Source: CAZAPG01 sp964486935
Lineage (GTDB): Bacteria; Chloroflexota; Anaerolineae; 4572-78; J111
Direction of reading: 5' to 3'
Length of the DNA: 64,000 bases
Assembly: GCA_964486935.1 (NCBI GenBank)
Contig: CAZAPG010000034.1
Coordinates: 15,399-79,398, forward strand
Position 1 is the first letter of the stretch, and each line of letters opens with the position of its first letter. The notes below the pieces were generated by a model, which saw only the letters and a program-made list of their open reading frames with translations, did not search any database and had not been told where the DNA came from. Shown piece after piece: positions 17,876 through 26,381 of this stretch. Position numbers and translations under genes: made by a program.

Positions 17876-18690
17876 TCATAATCCTCGATGGCCTCCAGAT
17901 GGGGCGCAAAGTGGCGAAATGTTTCAAAACGCAGGCCGCAGCGCAGCGCCTCCAGCCCCAGCACGTCGCGTGGTTTCACGTTGCCCAGGTTGACGTTGGG
18001 GCCGCAGCGCAAAATGAGCGCGGCCTGCTGCCGCTGCCGGGGCGCTTCCCAGATAACGTCGCCGCGACTGTCGCCCAGACAGTTGACAATGGCGGTCAGT
18101 TCATCCTGGCGCAGCTCCCCGGCCTGGTCAAAAATGCCGATACCCGCGCCCGACTCGCGGGCCTCGAAAATGACCTTGTCGGCCCCCACCGATAAATCGC
18201 CGGCAATCTGGTCGCAAATTTCGCGGGGCGAGAGGTGGATGGACGAATCCTTTTTGCCAACTTCGGTGATGACCTTCAGGCCGGCGTCGCGGGCGCGTTT
18301 GATGGCGTCATCGCGCACCTGGCGAGACATGCTGATGGTGCCGTCGGAAATTTCAATGGCGGTGAAACCCAGCCGGACGGCTCGCTGCACAAATTGGGGG
18401 TAAACATGGTGCACCAGGGCCGCTTCCATCAGCGTGCCGCCGGGGTAAATGTCAATACGGTAGGCGCGGGTCAAATCTATTTTGCGGCGCAGTAAATTTT
18501 CATCTATAAAAACCGACGTGCCAAAACTGAGCTTGATCTGGTCAATATAATCGCCGGTCAATTCCAGCAAATCCTGCGTGGCGCGAAAACCCTGGCAGCG
18601 ATCGAGGACCATGGTCAGGCCTGATTGCCGGGGCCGGGCCATCTGGCGTTTGCCGGTTAATTGGGGAAGCAAATCATGCCAGGCTTTCAT
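17872..18690 (-). CDS. Phosphosulfolactate synthase (ComA) family protein
   Basis: A 272-residue TIM-barrel protein of the ComA family, which adds sulfite to phosphoenolpyruvate to make phosphosulfolactate, the first step to coenzyme M in methanogens and to sulfolactate in some bacteria. Visible family segments are DYIDQIKLSFGTS near residue 50, IDIYPGGTLMEAAL near 80, FTAIEISDGTI near 110 and LKVITEVGKKDSS near 140. The start at 18690 lies 16 bases inside the upstream gene. A longer frame from 18783 would overlap by over 100 bases and lacks similarity. No ComB or ComC homologue lies nearby, so the product may feed another pathway. Confidence 0.85.
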   Translation of the reverse strand: MKAWHDLLPQLTGKRQMARPRQSGLTMVLDRCQGFRATQDLLELTGDYIDQIKLSFGTSVFIDENLLRRKIDLTRAYRIDIYPGGTLMEAALVHHVYPQFVQRAVRLGFTAIEISDGTISMSRQVRDDAIKRARDAGLKVITEVGKKDSSIHLSPREICDQIAGDLSVGADKVIFEARESGAGIGIFDQAGELRQDELTAIVNCLGDSRGDVIWEAPRQRQQAALILRCGPNVNLGNVKPRDVLGLEALRCGLRFETFRHFAPHLEAIEDYE

Positions 18691-19591
18691 GGGCAACCGG
18701 GTCTCCTTTTTGAGCTTGATGAATTTTGACCAGAGTTTCCAACCCTTCTTTAACCTGGGCCAGGTTAGACCCCCAGGGCACAATCACGCAGGAACCTGCG
18801 GCTTCCACGTGATTTTCCAGCAGGCAGCATTTCAGCAGGGTCAATTCGCCGCTGTCACGGACAATTTGGCGGGGGCACATTTCCACGCAGGGCGCGTCAT
18901 CGTTGTAAAAGTGGCGATGAATCTGGCGACTGCGCTCGCAGGCCACCATGGTCCAGTTGCGACGAGCGGGGCGCTCATCCAGAAAATAGGTGGGTACGCT
19001 AAAATTCAGCCCCGAAGCGCGGCAGGGAATCAGGTAGGCTTCGGCCTGGGGCGCCTGGGCGGCCAGCGACTCCAGGGTGATTGTCTCCGGCAGCAGTTGC
19101 ATGGGCGGCAGGTCATCGGCGTAATTCAATACCTTTTGGGCCAGGCGGAGCAGCTTGGGCGGATTGGGCGGGACTACCTCGATGACCCTGACTTTGAGCG
19201 GCGCGGGGTGATGGATAAAATTGACGTGGCCGTCCATGCCGTGAACAACCAGCGTCGACTCCGGCCCCAGGCCCAGCGCCACAGCCTTGTTAGCCAGCGA
19301 GGTCGGATTGCCGGGGTCCACGCTGTCATCCCACACCAGGGCGCAGGTATCGGGCAGGGCCAGCACCGAAACGGAGGTAATCGGGCTAAACAGCGGCGTT
19401 TCGCTGTGGCGACCCACGGCGGCTACGGCGCACTGCTCACCCTGCTCCAAAACTACGTAGCGGGTGCGGCGATATGAGTCCTTCCCCAACAAGTGTTCGA
19501 CAATGGCCGCCTCGGTCAGCGGGCCGGCATACGGCTGCACGCTGACATGCCGGTACGGTAAAGGAACCAGATTTTGCAGGTTAGTTGTCAT
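18674..19591 (-). CDS. Unrecognised Cys-containing protein
   Basis: A 305-residue soluble protein I do not recognise. The first half is beta-rich with a DDSVDPGNPTSLANKAVALG segment. The second half carries Cys clusters: DDAPCVEMCPRQIV near residue 235, LKCCLLEN near 255 and AGSCVIVPWGSN near 270, which could bind a metal or an Fe-S cluster. There is no signal peptide. It sits 15 bases after the ketoacyl synthase gene and its end overlaps the phosphosulfolactate-synthase homologue by 17 bases, so the three products are probably made together. Confidence 0.75.
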   Translation of the reverse strand: MTTNLQNLVPLPYRHVSVQPYAGPLTEAAIVEHLLGKDSYRRTRYVVLEQGEQCAVAAVGRHSETPLFSPITSVSVLALPDTCALVWDDSVDPGNPTSLANKAVALGLGPESTLVVHGMDGHVNFIHHPAPLKVRVIEVVPPNPPKLLRLAQKVLNYADDLPPMQLLPETITLESLAAQAPQAEAYLIPCRASGLNFSVPTYFLDERPARRNWTMVACERSRQIHRHFYNDDAPCVEMCPRQIVRDSGELTLLKCCLLENHVEAAGSCVIVPWGSNLAQVKEGLETLVKIHQAQKGDPVAHESLA

Positions 19592-19606
19592 GGTTAAAGT
19601 CCGTTT

Positions 19607-20848
19607 TCAATGCCAGCGGCGCAGGGCCAGCGTGGCGTTATGCCCCCCAAACCCCACCGAATTGCTCAAGGCCACTTCCAGTGGCGCGGCAACGGCCCGG
19701 TTGGGGGCGTAATTTAAATCGCAGTGGGGGTCGGGCTGCTGATAATTTAGGGTCGGCGGAATTGTTTGGTTTTCCAGGGCTTTGACGCAGGCAATCGCCT
19801 CGATAGCGCCCGCGCCGCCAACCAGATGGCCGGTGGTGGCCTTGGTTGAACTGACCACAAGGCGGTGAGCGTGCGGTCCAAAGGTGGTTTTGATGCCGGC
19901 GGTCTCGCTCTGGTCGTTGCGAACAGTGCCGGTTCCGTGGGCGTTGATGTAGCCCACGGCGTCCGGCGGCAAATTGGCTTTGGTCAGGGCCATACACATA
20001 GCTTTGGCAATGCCTTCGCCGCTTTCTACCGGCGAGGTCATGTGCGAGGCGTCTGAACTGGCTCCGTAGCCGGCTACTTCGGCGTAAATGCGGGCCTCCC
20101 GGCGCCGGGCGTGCTCCAGGCTTTCCAGCACCAAAATGGCCGCCCCCTCGCCAATAACGCAGCCTTCCCGGTTGGCGTCAAACGGGCGACACGCCTGCTG
20201 CGGCGCGCCGTTGCCCACGGCCAGCACGCCCATCGCCTCAAAGCCGCCCATGATAATCTGCGCCAGTGGCGCTTCGCCGCCGCCGCAAATCATCACCTCG
20301 GCATCGCCCCGCCGGATGGCTTCGGCGGCCTGGCCGACCGCGTCGGCGCTGGCGGCGCAGGCGGTCATGGGCGACATGCTCGGCCCGGTCAAACCCATCG
20401 AAATGGAGATTTGGCCGGCGGCCATATTTTGAATCATCATCGGGATGAGAAAGGGGCTGACCCGGCAGCGTTGGTTCTGCTGAAAAGCGGCCATCTGTTC
20501 AACCAGAGTCAGAATGCCGCCAAAGGCCGAGCCGATATAGACGCCCACCCGGTCGCGCCGAGTCCGCTCCAGATTCAGCCCGGCGTCGGCCACGGCCTGG
20601 CGAGCGGCCACCAGGCTAAACTGAGTGAATCTGTCCAGCCGCCGCGCTTCTTTGGGGCCGAAATGGTCACGCGGGTCAAAATCCTTCACCTCCGCCGAAA
20701 TTTTGACCGCGCAGCCTGCGGTATCAAACTGGCTGGTCCAGCCGACGCCGGAGCAGCCGTTGACCATCGCCGCCCAGGTGGTGGGGATATCGTGTCCAAC
20801 CGGAGTTATGGCCCCCAGGCCGGTGATAACAACCCTTCGTTTCATCAT
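19607..20848 (-). CDS. Beta-ketoacyl-ACP synthase II (FabF)-like condensing enzyme
   Basis: A 413-residue thiolase-fold condensing enzyme. The catalytic Cys 164 is in MTACAASADAVG, with His 304 (NAHGTGT), Lys 336 and His 341 (KATTGHLVGGAG). It condenses malonyl-ACP with an acyl primer. No acyl carrier protein, ketoreductase or other fatty-acid gene is nearby, and it sits among glycosyltransferase and nitrogen-metabolism genes, so a role in a dedicated product rather than bulk lipid synthesis is likely. The ATG overlaps the glycosyltransferase stop as ATGA; an in-frame ATG one codon later is equally possible. Confidence 0.9.
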   Translation of the reverse strand: MMKRRVVITGLGAITPVGHDIPTTWAAMVNGCSGVGWTSQFDTAGCAVKISAEVKDFDPRDHFGPKEARRLDRFTQFSLVAARQAVADAGLNLERTRRDRVGVYIGSAFGGILTLVEQMAAFQQNQRCRVSPFLIPMMIQNMAAGQISISMGLTGPSMSPMTACAASADAVGQAAEAIRRGDAEVMICGGGEAPLAQIIMGGFEAMGVLAVGNGAPQQACRPFDANREGCVIGEGAAILVLESLEHARRREARIYAEVAGYGASSDASHMTSPVESGEGIAKAMCMALTKANLPPDAVGYINAHGTGTVRNDQSETAGIKTTFGPHAHRLVVSSTKATTGHLVGGAGAIEAIACVKALENQTIPPTLNYQQPDPHCDLNYAPNRAVAAPLEVALSNSVGFGGHNATLALRRWH

Positions 20849-22074
20849 CCAACGCTTTCTCTGATATTTGACCATGTTGGCGGCAGAGCGCCGGGCGCGG
20901 CTGTGGCCAGCGCCTGTTGATAAAGTTCGACATGCGCGCCGGCCGTTGCCTGCCAGCTAAATCGTTGGGCTACCAGCGGGCCGTTCGCGGCCAGTCGCTG
21001 CCGCAGCCGGCTATCCTGGGCCAGATGCAGCAACCCTTCTGCGATACTTGCCTCGCTGTGCGGGTCTACCAGCAAGGCGTCTTCACCAGGGCGCAAATAT
21101 TCCCTGAACACCGGCAGGTCGGAGGCCAACACCGGCAAGCCCGAGGCCATCGCTTCGAGCGCGACCAGCCCCCAGCCCTCTTTTACGGAAGGAAAGACCA
21201 GCGCATCGGCGGCGTGATACAGCAACGGAATATCTTCATCGGGCGCTACGCCGGGCAGCAGCACCTCCCGGCCTTCTGCCAACCGCGATTGCGCCAGCAA
21301 CTCAAAAAATTCGTTGCGATAGGGGGTATAATCCAGCAGCGTATCGCCGCCCACTATTAACAGCGCCGGTTTTAGCCCTGGTGCGGTCAGCTTTGGCCAG
21401 ACCGACTCAAACGCCCGCAGCAGCCGGATGCTGTTTTTGCGCGGCTCGATCCCGCCAATGTTCAGAAAAATAAATTGCTCCGGGTTGAGGCCCAGCTTTG
21501 CCCTGGCTTCAACCCGGAGAGTCTCGCTGCCGGGCTGAAAGCGGCCTAAATCCACCCCGTTGTAAATTACCTGGCTATCAACGTTAAATTCAGCCGCCAG
21601 GCGCTGCTGCCAGTAGCGGCTCACTACAATGCGCCGGTTGGGCCGGTAAATGGAGCGATTTTGGCACTCAATCAGGGTCGGGCTGACAAAATCATCCACG
21701 TGATGAACGGTACGCACAAAGCCGTAAATCAACCCGTCCTCCCGCAATCGCCACAAGGCATTGGCCGACACGCAATCCTGCGCGTGATAGATGTCAAAGC
21801 GGGTCAGCTTTTGGCGAACCAGAAACCGGTAATAGGTTTGGATGTAACGCTCTATCCGCTCATCGAGCGGCTCCTCGTCCACCGGTATAAACTCAATCGG
21901 GATGAGGGTGAAGGGCACAGTGGTGGGGCGAAAAAAACCGCTGTGCTGGTCTTTGCCCAGGGCAAAAATATGCGTCTGATGGCCCAGCGCCTGTAGCTGC
22001 TCGGCCAGGGCCAGGGTATGGACAACCCCGCCCCGGGGTTTGGTAGAGTAGGTAAACAGGGCAATTTGCAGCAT
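20845..22074 (-). CDS. Glycosyltransferase family 4, MSMEG_0565-like
   Basis: A 409-residue GT-B retaining glycosyltransferase. The N-terminus IALFTYSTKPRGGVVHTLAL and YHAQDCVSANALWRLR match the MSMEG_0565 family found in Nit1C clusters. The C-terminal domain has the nucleotide-sugar site (FLNIGGIEPRKNS, then PSVKEGWGLVALEAMASGLP with the E-x7-E pattern). The acceptor is unknown. I chose the ATG at 22074, where similarity begins; the open frame extends to 22227 through the upstream gene's end. Confidence 0.88.
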   Translation of the reverse strand: MLQIALFTYSTKPRGGVVHTLALAEQLQALGHQTHIFALGKDQHSGFFRPTTVPFTLIPIEFIPVDEEPLDERIERYIQTYYRFLVRQKLTRFDIYHAQDCVSANALWRLREDGLIYGFVRTVHHVDDFVSPTLIECQNRSIYRPNRRIVVSRYWQQRLAAEFNVDSQVIYNGVDLGRFQPGSETLRVEARAKLGLNPEQFIFLNIGGIEPRKNSIRLLRAFESVWPKLTAPGLKPALLIVGGDTLLDYTPYRNEFFELLAQSRLAEGREVLLPGVAPDEDIPLLYHAADALVFPSVKEGWGLVALEAMASGLPVLASDLPVFREYLRPGEDALLVDPHSEASIAEGLLHLAQDSRLRQRLAANGPLVAQRFSWQATAGAHVELYQQALATAAPGALPPTWSNIRESVG

Positions 22075-22090
22075 TAGTTGTCCTTTAACA

Positions 22091-22459
22091 TCAGCCATTC
22101 TTCTTTTTTGCCGGCGAGTTGCCGGTTTCTTTTTTTCTGGCTTCTTTAACCGCCTCTTTGAGTTCCTGGGGACTATCTCCGGCGGCGGCGCGTTTGGCCA
22201 CCTCGGCAAAGCCCTGGCCGGGGTCAAGGCCGGTTTTGTCGTACAGGCGGCTCATGTTTTCTACCGCCCGGCGGGGGTTGACCGGGCGCAGTTCGCCGCT
22301 ATCGCCGGCGCTCCGGCTGCGAACGAGGCCGGGCCGGGAAACGAGTCGCTTTAACTTGGCGCTGTCGCAATGTTTGCAGCGCGGCTCCTGGCTGTGCGAG
22401 CGAATCAACAGGTCAAAAATTCGCCCGCACGCGCCGCATTTGTATTCATAAATTGGCAT
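22091..22459 (-). CDS. FmdB-family zinc ribbon protein
   Basis: A 122-residue protein with an N-terminal FmdB/CxxC zinc ribbon: MPIYEYKCGACGRIFD then PRCKHCDSAKLKRL, giving two CxxC pairs. The remaining 75 residues are charged and Lys-rich at the end. FmdB was named from the methanogen formamidase operon, where a regulatory role was proposed. It lies 16 bases after the FdrA-like gene and directly before the glycosyltransferase. A second FmdB is at 33120-33503. Confidence 0.88.
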   Translation of the reverse strand: MPIYEYKCGACGRIFDLLIRSHSQEPRCKHCDSAKLKRLVSRPGLVRSRSAGDSGELRPVNPRRAVENMSRLYDKTGLDPGQGFAEVAKRAAAGDSPQELKEAVKEARKKETGNSPAKKKNG

Positions 22460-22476
22460 AAATTACTCCCTGTCAT

Positions 22477-24018
22477 TTAACTAACAATCGCCGCCGCTAC
22501 CCTGGCGGCCTGGGCATTGGTTGGCAGCACCAGCGCGCCGGCCTCTTTCAAGATTTGCTCCTGCCGGGACAATCCCTGCGGGTCCTGTTCGGTACCGCAG
22601 ACGTGCGCGACCACCGCCAGATATCGCCCCTGCTCGGCGGCGTTGCTTTTGGCGGCGCGAATCGCCTCGGCCAGCGCGCCGGCCGGGTTGGGGTGCGAGC
22701 CGTAGCCAATGACCACATCCAGCAAAATGACGGCGACCTCCGGCTCTTCGGCCTCTTTCAAAATTCGTTCCTGTCGCAGCCGGGGGTCAATCATCGGGTG
22801 GGGCCGGCCCGAAGTAAACTCCTCGTCCCCCAAATCAATGCAGCTATGCTCTTTGCTGCGCCAGGCGTCCGCCAGCGCCCACTCCGGGGCCAGGGGGATA
22901 TTTGAGTAGATGCCCGGCAATTGGCTGTCCAAAATATCCATCGCCTCATCGCACAAACTGCCGCCGGAAAAGAGTCCGCGCAGATATTTTTGCTGCGACG
23001 ATAATTTTTCCCGTTCCGCCTGGGCCAGTTTCTGCAACTCACGCGAGTCAACGGCAAAGTAGCTCCGTTGATTTTGGTTGGCCTGCCGCAACGCCGCCTC
23101 TGCCGTTTCCTCGATGGTGGCGGTAAAAATTACTCCATTCTCTTCGCCGGAACGGCCGCTGCCCAAAAAATTGACCACCACCGGCTTGCCGCCGGCGCGA
23201 GCCGCCTTGAGCACTTTGCCGGCCACGGCTGCGGCGGGCGGTTTTGAGATGAGCACAATCACCTCGGTGTCCGGGTCGGCGGCCAGCATGGCGATGCCCT
23301 GGCGCATCATCAGGCCATCAATTTTTGGCGACAGGTCGCGCCCGCCCACGCCAATGGCCTGCGAGATGCCCACCCCGCCCCGGTCAATCAGGCTGGTCAC
23401 TTCCTGCAAGCCCGTTCCCGAAGCGCCAACGACGCCCACCGGCCCCCGCTTGATGACGTTGGCAAAGGCCAGGGCCACCCCGTTGATAATGGCCGTGCCG
23501 CAACCCGGCCCCATCAGCAGCAGCCCTTTGGAAACGGCCCACTGCTTCAGCGCCAGCTCCTCTTCAAGCGAGACATTATCACTAAAGAGAAAAACGTGCA
23601 TCCCGGCGTTGAGGGCTTTGGCGGCCTCGATAAAGGCGTACTGGCCGGGCACGGAGACTAGGGCCAGGTTGGCCCCCGCCAGCGCCCGCCGCGCCTGCTC
23701 AAGCGCGCGCGGGGCGATTTCTTCCGACTGTTTTTCCGCAGAGTCCGCCCCGACCAGAATCGCCTCGGCCCGGGCCAGGGCCGCTTCTGCCGCCGGGTCG
23801 TCCTCAGCCTCGATGACGATGACCAGGTCGTTGGGCTGTGCCCGCTCCACCGGGCCGGTCAGCAGCCCCACCTCCGCCAGCACTCGCTTGTTGGCCTCGG
23901 TGCCCATGGCCACAATGGCCTGTTTAACTTTGTCCAGCCCGGACAGGGTTTCGGACACGCGCATCAGGCGCACCGAGTCCTGGTAGGTTTTTGGTTTTAT
24001 CTGACTGACAAGAGCCAC
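22477..24018 (-). CDS. fdrA: FdrA (AllF)-like acyl-CoA synthetase-fold protein
   Basis: A 513-residue protein with the FdrA layout: N-terminal VKQAIVAMGTEANKRVLAEVGL region, a succinyl-CoA-synthetase-alpha-like CoA-binding domain (VVGASGTGLQEVTSLIDRGG near residue 200) and a C-terminal CoA-ligase-like domain ending with VAHVCGTEQDPQGLSRQEQIL. E. coli FdrA, renamed AllF, is reported as part of oxamate transcarbamylase with DUF1116 and DUF2877 partners. I chose GTG at 24018 because AGGAG lies six bases upstream; the frame upstream to 24078 runs into a repeat. A 190-base gap separates it from the preceding gene, the largest break in the operon. Confidence 0.85.
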   Translation of the reverse strand: MALVSQIKPKTYQDSVRLMRVSETLSGLDKVKQAIVAMGTEANKRVLAEVGLLTGPVERAQPNDLVIVIEAEDDPAAEAALARAEAILVGADSAEKQSEEIAPRALEQARRALAGANLALVSVPGQYAFIEAAKALNAGMHVFLFSDNVSLEEELALKQWAVSKGLLLMGPGCGTAIINGVALAFANVIKRGPVGVVGASGTGLQEVTSLIDRGGVGISQAIGVGGRDLSPKIDGLMMRQGIAMLAADPDTEVIVLISKPPAAAVAGKVLKAARAGGKPVVVNFLGSGRSGEENGVIFTATIEETAEAALRQANQNQRSYFAVDSRELQKLAQAEREKLSSQQKYLRGLFSGGSLCDEAMDILDSQLPGIYSNIPLAPEWALADAWRSKEHSCIDLGDEEFTSGRPHPMIDPRLRQERILKEAEEPEVAVILLDVVIGYGSHPNPAGALAEAIRAAKSNAAEQGRYLAVVAHVCGTEQDPQGLSRQEQILKEAGALVLPTNAQAARVAAAIVS

Positions 24019-24027
24019 ATTAGTCTC

Positions 24028-24098
24028 CTGTGGAGTCCCAAAGCTTTGCCTGTGGAGTCCCAAAGCTTGCTTTGGCATACCACCAGAGCAAGCTCTGG
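24028..24098. repeat. Short direct repeat plus hairpin upstream of fdrA
   Basis: CTGTGGAGTCCCAAAGCTT occurs twice in tandem (about 24029-24047 and 24050-24068). A 7-bp-stem palindrome CCAGAGCAAGCTCTGG follows at 24083-24098. This looks like a small dispersed element inserted between two operon genes. The rest of the 24019-24208 gap holds no gene; its tail has short tagtgcg repeats. Confidence 0.6.
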
Positions 24099-24208
24099 AC
24101 TCCTTATTCTTTTTACTGTCTCGCAGGAACTGTCACACTTCAGAGATGTATAGCGTTAAGCTGAATGCATACTACGTTTCGTAGTGCGTAGTGCGTGTTC
24201 CGTTGTAA

Positions 24209-24877
24209 TCAAGCCCCTTGATTATCTGCCGAGAAATTCTTTGGGGAGGCAGTTTGATATTTTTGGCGCAGGGCGGCCAGCGCAACCAGCATTTCCTCGC
24301 GGGTTTTGAACTCCTGCCGGGTGTCCGGCGGCCTGATTTCTCGCCGGGGTTCGCCGGTTTCCGGGTTCAAAACCAGCGGCTCAACCACGTAGACCCGGCC
24401 TTTTTCCCAATCAAGCTCAACGCCGCTGTAAAGGCCCAAACCGTTGGGCAGATACATCTCCAGCCGCTGAAAAAAGGTGACGCCCCGGCCTTCCTGCTCG
24501 TTGTTGTAAAGCGTCACCCAGCTTTGGCCCGCCGCCCGCGCCTGGGCAATTCTGGCCTGCATGCCCGCCCTGGCTTGCGCTTCCAGCATGTCCCGGTGAC
24601 GCAAATAAAAGGCGGCATCACGGGCCAGGTGAAAATCCAGAAAGTCGCGCTGGAGGATATCCGTTGTTTCGGCAATGTCAATAACCGTCGCCATATCGAG
24701 CCGGGCGTAGGCGTCGGGCAAGTCGTCAACCTGCTCAACCTCGATGCGGTTGGCAATAGCCCGCACCAGATGAATGGCGGCGGTGTACAGCTCCTGCGCG
24801 CTCATGACCGAGGCGTAGTAGCTGTCTTCGGCCTGGCGCCACTGAGACAGCAGGGCTTGAAGCTGGTTACTGCTCAC
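24209..24877 (-). CDS. Unrecognised 222-residue protein of the DUF1116/FdrA cluster
   Basis: A soluble, largely helical protein I do not recognise. The first 120 residues are helical with many acidic and Gln residues, then QSWVTLYNNEQEGRGVTFFQRLEMYLPNG and a beta-rich region YSGVELDWEKGRVYVVEPLVLNP near residue 165. Its GTG start at 24877 has GGAGGGAGGG just upstream and overlaps the DUF1116 stop by 11 bases, so the two are translationally coupled. That tight link suggests a partner or accessory subunit of the carbamoyltransferase-like complex. Confidence 0.78.
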   Translation of the reverse strand: MSSNQLQALLSQWRQAEDSYYASVMSAQELYTAAIHLVRAIANRIEVEQVDDLPDAYARLDMATVIDIAETTDILQRDFLDFHLARDAAFYLRHRDMLEAQARAGMQARIAQARAAGQSWVTLYNNEQEGRGVTFFQRLEMYLPNGLGLYSGVELDWEKGRVYVVEPLVLNPETGEPRREIRPPDTRQEFKTREEMLVALAALRQKYQTASPKNFSADNQGA

Positions 24878-26381
24878 CGGACCCTCCCTCCACCGGCTCA
24901 AGCTGAATCATCGAATCGGGCGGCGGCTGGCCGGCCGGAATATCCCACTGCCGGGCTAGCGCGGCCAGCGCCCGGTCAAAAATCTGGATGGGGGCGCGGG
25001 CGATGCCGGTGCCAATCTGGCCCACGGTCGGGCTGGTTTCGTGCAGCACGCCGGTGGTGATAAAGGGCGTAATCCGCGTTTCGACAATTTTACGCAGGTC
25101 AAGCCCCAGCGGGGTGTTGGCCGAGTCCATCGGCGGCAGTTTGAATTTGTCGTGCGTGCCCAGAGCGATAGTTTGAAAGGTCTTGACCGTGGCGATTTCA
25201 TCGGCCAGCGTGCCGCCGACGAAGGGGGCCACCGTGGGCGCGCCGGCAATGGCCATGCCGCCCAGCCCGCAGGTTTCGATGATGGCGCTGTCGCCAATAT
25301 CGCCCGCCGCGTCATCAACCGAGTAGCCGGTGTAGTAGACGGCCTCGTCCATGGGCGAAACCGGCGCGACCAGCCAGCGATGGCCCAGCCCGCCGACGCG
25401 CACCATAAAATCAACGCCGTTGCGGGCCATGGCGGTAATAACCGTGCTGTAGGGCAGGCCGTGGGCGGCGTCCATGGTGGCTTTGACCCCGGCAATGGTG
25501 AAGCTGAGAAAGAAGTGATTGTTGTTATCCATAAAGCGGATAATCCGGGCCACGCTTTGGGCCGCAACCCCGGCTTCCAGCATGGCGGGCATCAACTTTT
25601 TGACCAGCAAGGCGGTGCAGGCCGCGCTGCGGGCGTGGCACTCATCGCCCATTTGCAAGCCCTGGGCCACAATGTCAAAAATTGCCAGCGGGCCGTGTTG
25701 CCGGATGGCGGCTTTCATGGCCGGCCCTAATTCGTCCCGTATCCAGCGGAGGCGCTCCAGCGCGCCTTCATCGCACACGCCAAACCAGAGGGTGTTGCCG
25801 CGCCCCTCGTTGAAGGTAGCGTAGCTGAAATTGCCAAAGGTTTCATTTTGGACCACCAGCACCGGCATCGAGGGGGAGATAATGCCGGTCATGGTGCCGA
25901 CCGCGCCGTAGCGGTGGCAGGGAGCCAGGGCGACCTGGCCGTTTTTGACCAGCGCCTCGGCGGCGATTTCGTCCTCGGCCCAGCCTTCAAAGCGGATGGC
26001 TCCCAGCACGCCCCGCTTTTGGGGGCCGCACATGCGCTCCCATTCGATGGGCGGGCCGGCGTGCAAGATGGTTCGCTCCAGCCCCATCGCTTCTTTGGCC
26101 GGGGCGACATCCACCACCTGCGGGTTAGAATCAAGAATGCGTTGCAGGGTTTCGGCGTTGGCCCGGTCAATGCGCTCGACCAGTTGTTGGTCGCCATAAA
26201 AATGTTTGAGCAGCTCAACCAGGTGGGCCTCGCCTTCGGCGGGCGGCTGCCAGTTGAGCGCCAGCACCGGCGTGGCTTGCTGCCGCAGCGCCTCGGCAAA
26301 TTCGGACAGGCCGGCGCTGATAACCCGCAACTGGCTGCTGAAGAGGGCGGCATCGGTTGAGAATTGGCTGGCGGTTGTCAT
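24867..26381 (-). CDS. DUF1116 protein, AllG (YlbE)-like oxamate transcarbamylase subunit
   Basis: A 504-residue DUF1116 protein. Family segments include LALNWQPPAEGEAHLVELL near residue 42, GPPIEWERMCGPQKRGVLGA near 114, IIRFMDNNNHFFLSF near 278 and NGVDFMVRVGG near 322. E. coli YlbE, renamed AllG, is reported as a subunit of the oxalurate-cleaving transcarbamylase with FdrA and DUF2877 proteins. The ATG overlaps the OsmC stop by four bases. Confidence 0.87.
   Translation of the reverse strand: MTTASQFSTDAALFSSQLRVISAGLSEFAEALRQQATPVLALNWQPPAEGEAHLVELLKHFYGDQQLVERIDRANAETLQRILDSNPQVVDVAPAKEAMGLERTILHAGPPIEWERMCGPQKRGVLGAIRFEGWAEDEIAAEALVKNGQVALAPCHRYGAVGTMTGIISPSMPVLVVQNETFGNFSYATFNEGRGNTLWFGVCDEGALERLRWIRDELGPAMKAAIRQHGPLAIFDIVAQGLQMGDECHARSAACTALLVKKLMPAMLEAGVAAQSVARIIRFMDNNNHFFLSFTIAGVKATMDAAHGLPYSTVITAMARNGVDFMVRVGGLGHRWLVAPVSPMDEAVYYTGYSVDDAAGDIGDSAIIETCGLGGMAIAGAPTVAPFVGGTLADEIATVKTFQTIALGTHDKFKLPPMDSANTPLGLDLRKIVETRITPFITTGVLHETSPTVGQIGTGIARAPIQIFDRALAALARQWDIPAGQPPPDSMIQLEPVEGGSGEQ

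Noticed and set aside
20111..20920. Plus-strand frame opposite the ketoacyl synthase
   Set aside because: No recognisable domain; it lies fully inside a gene with intact catalytic residues.
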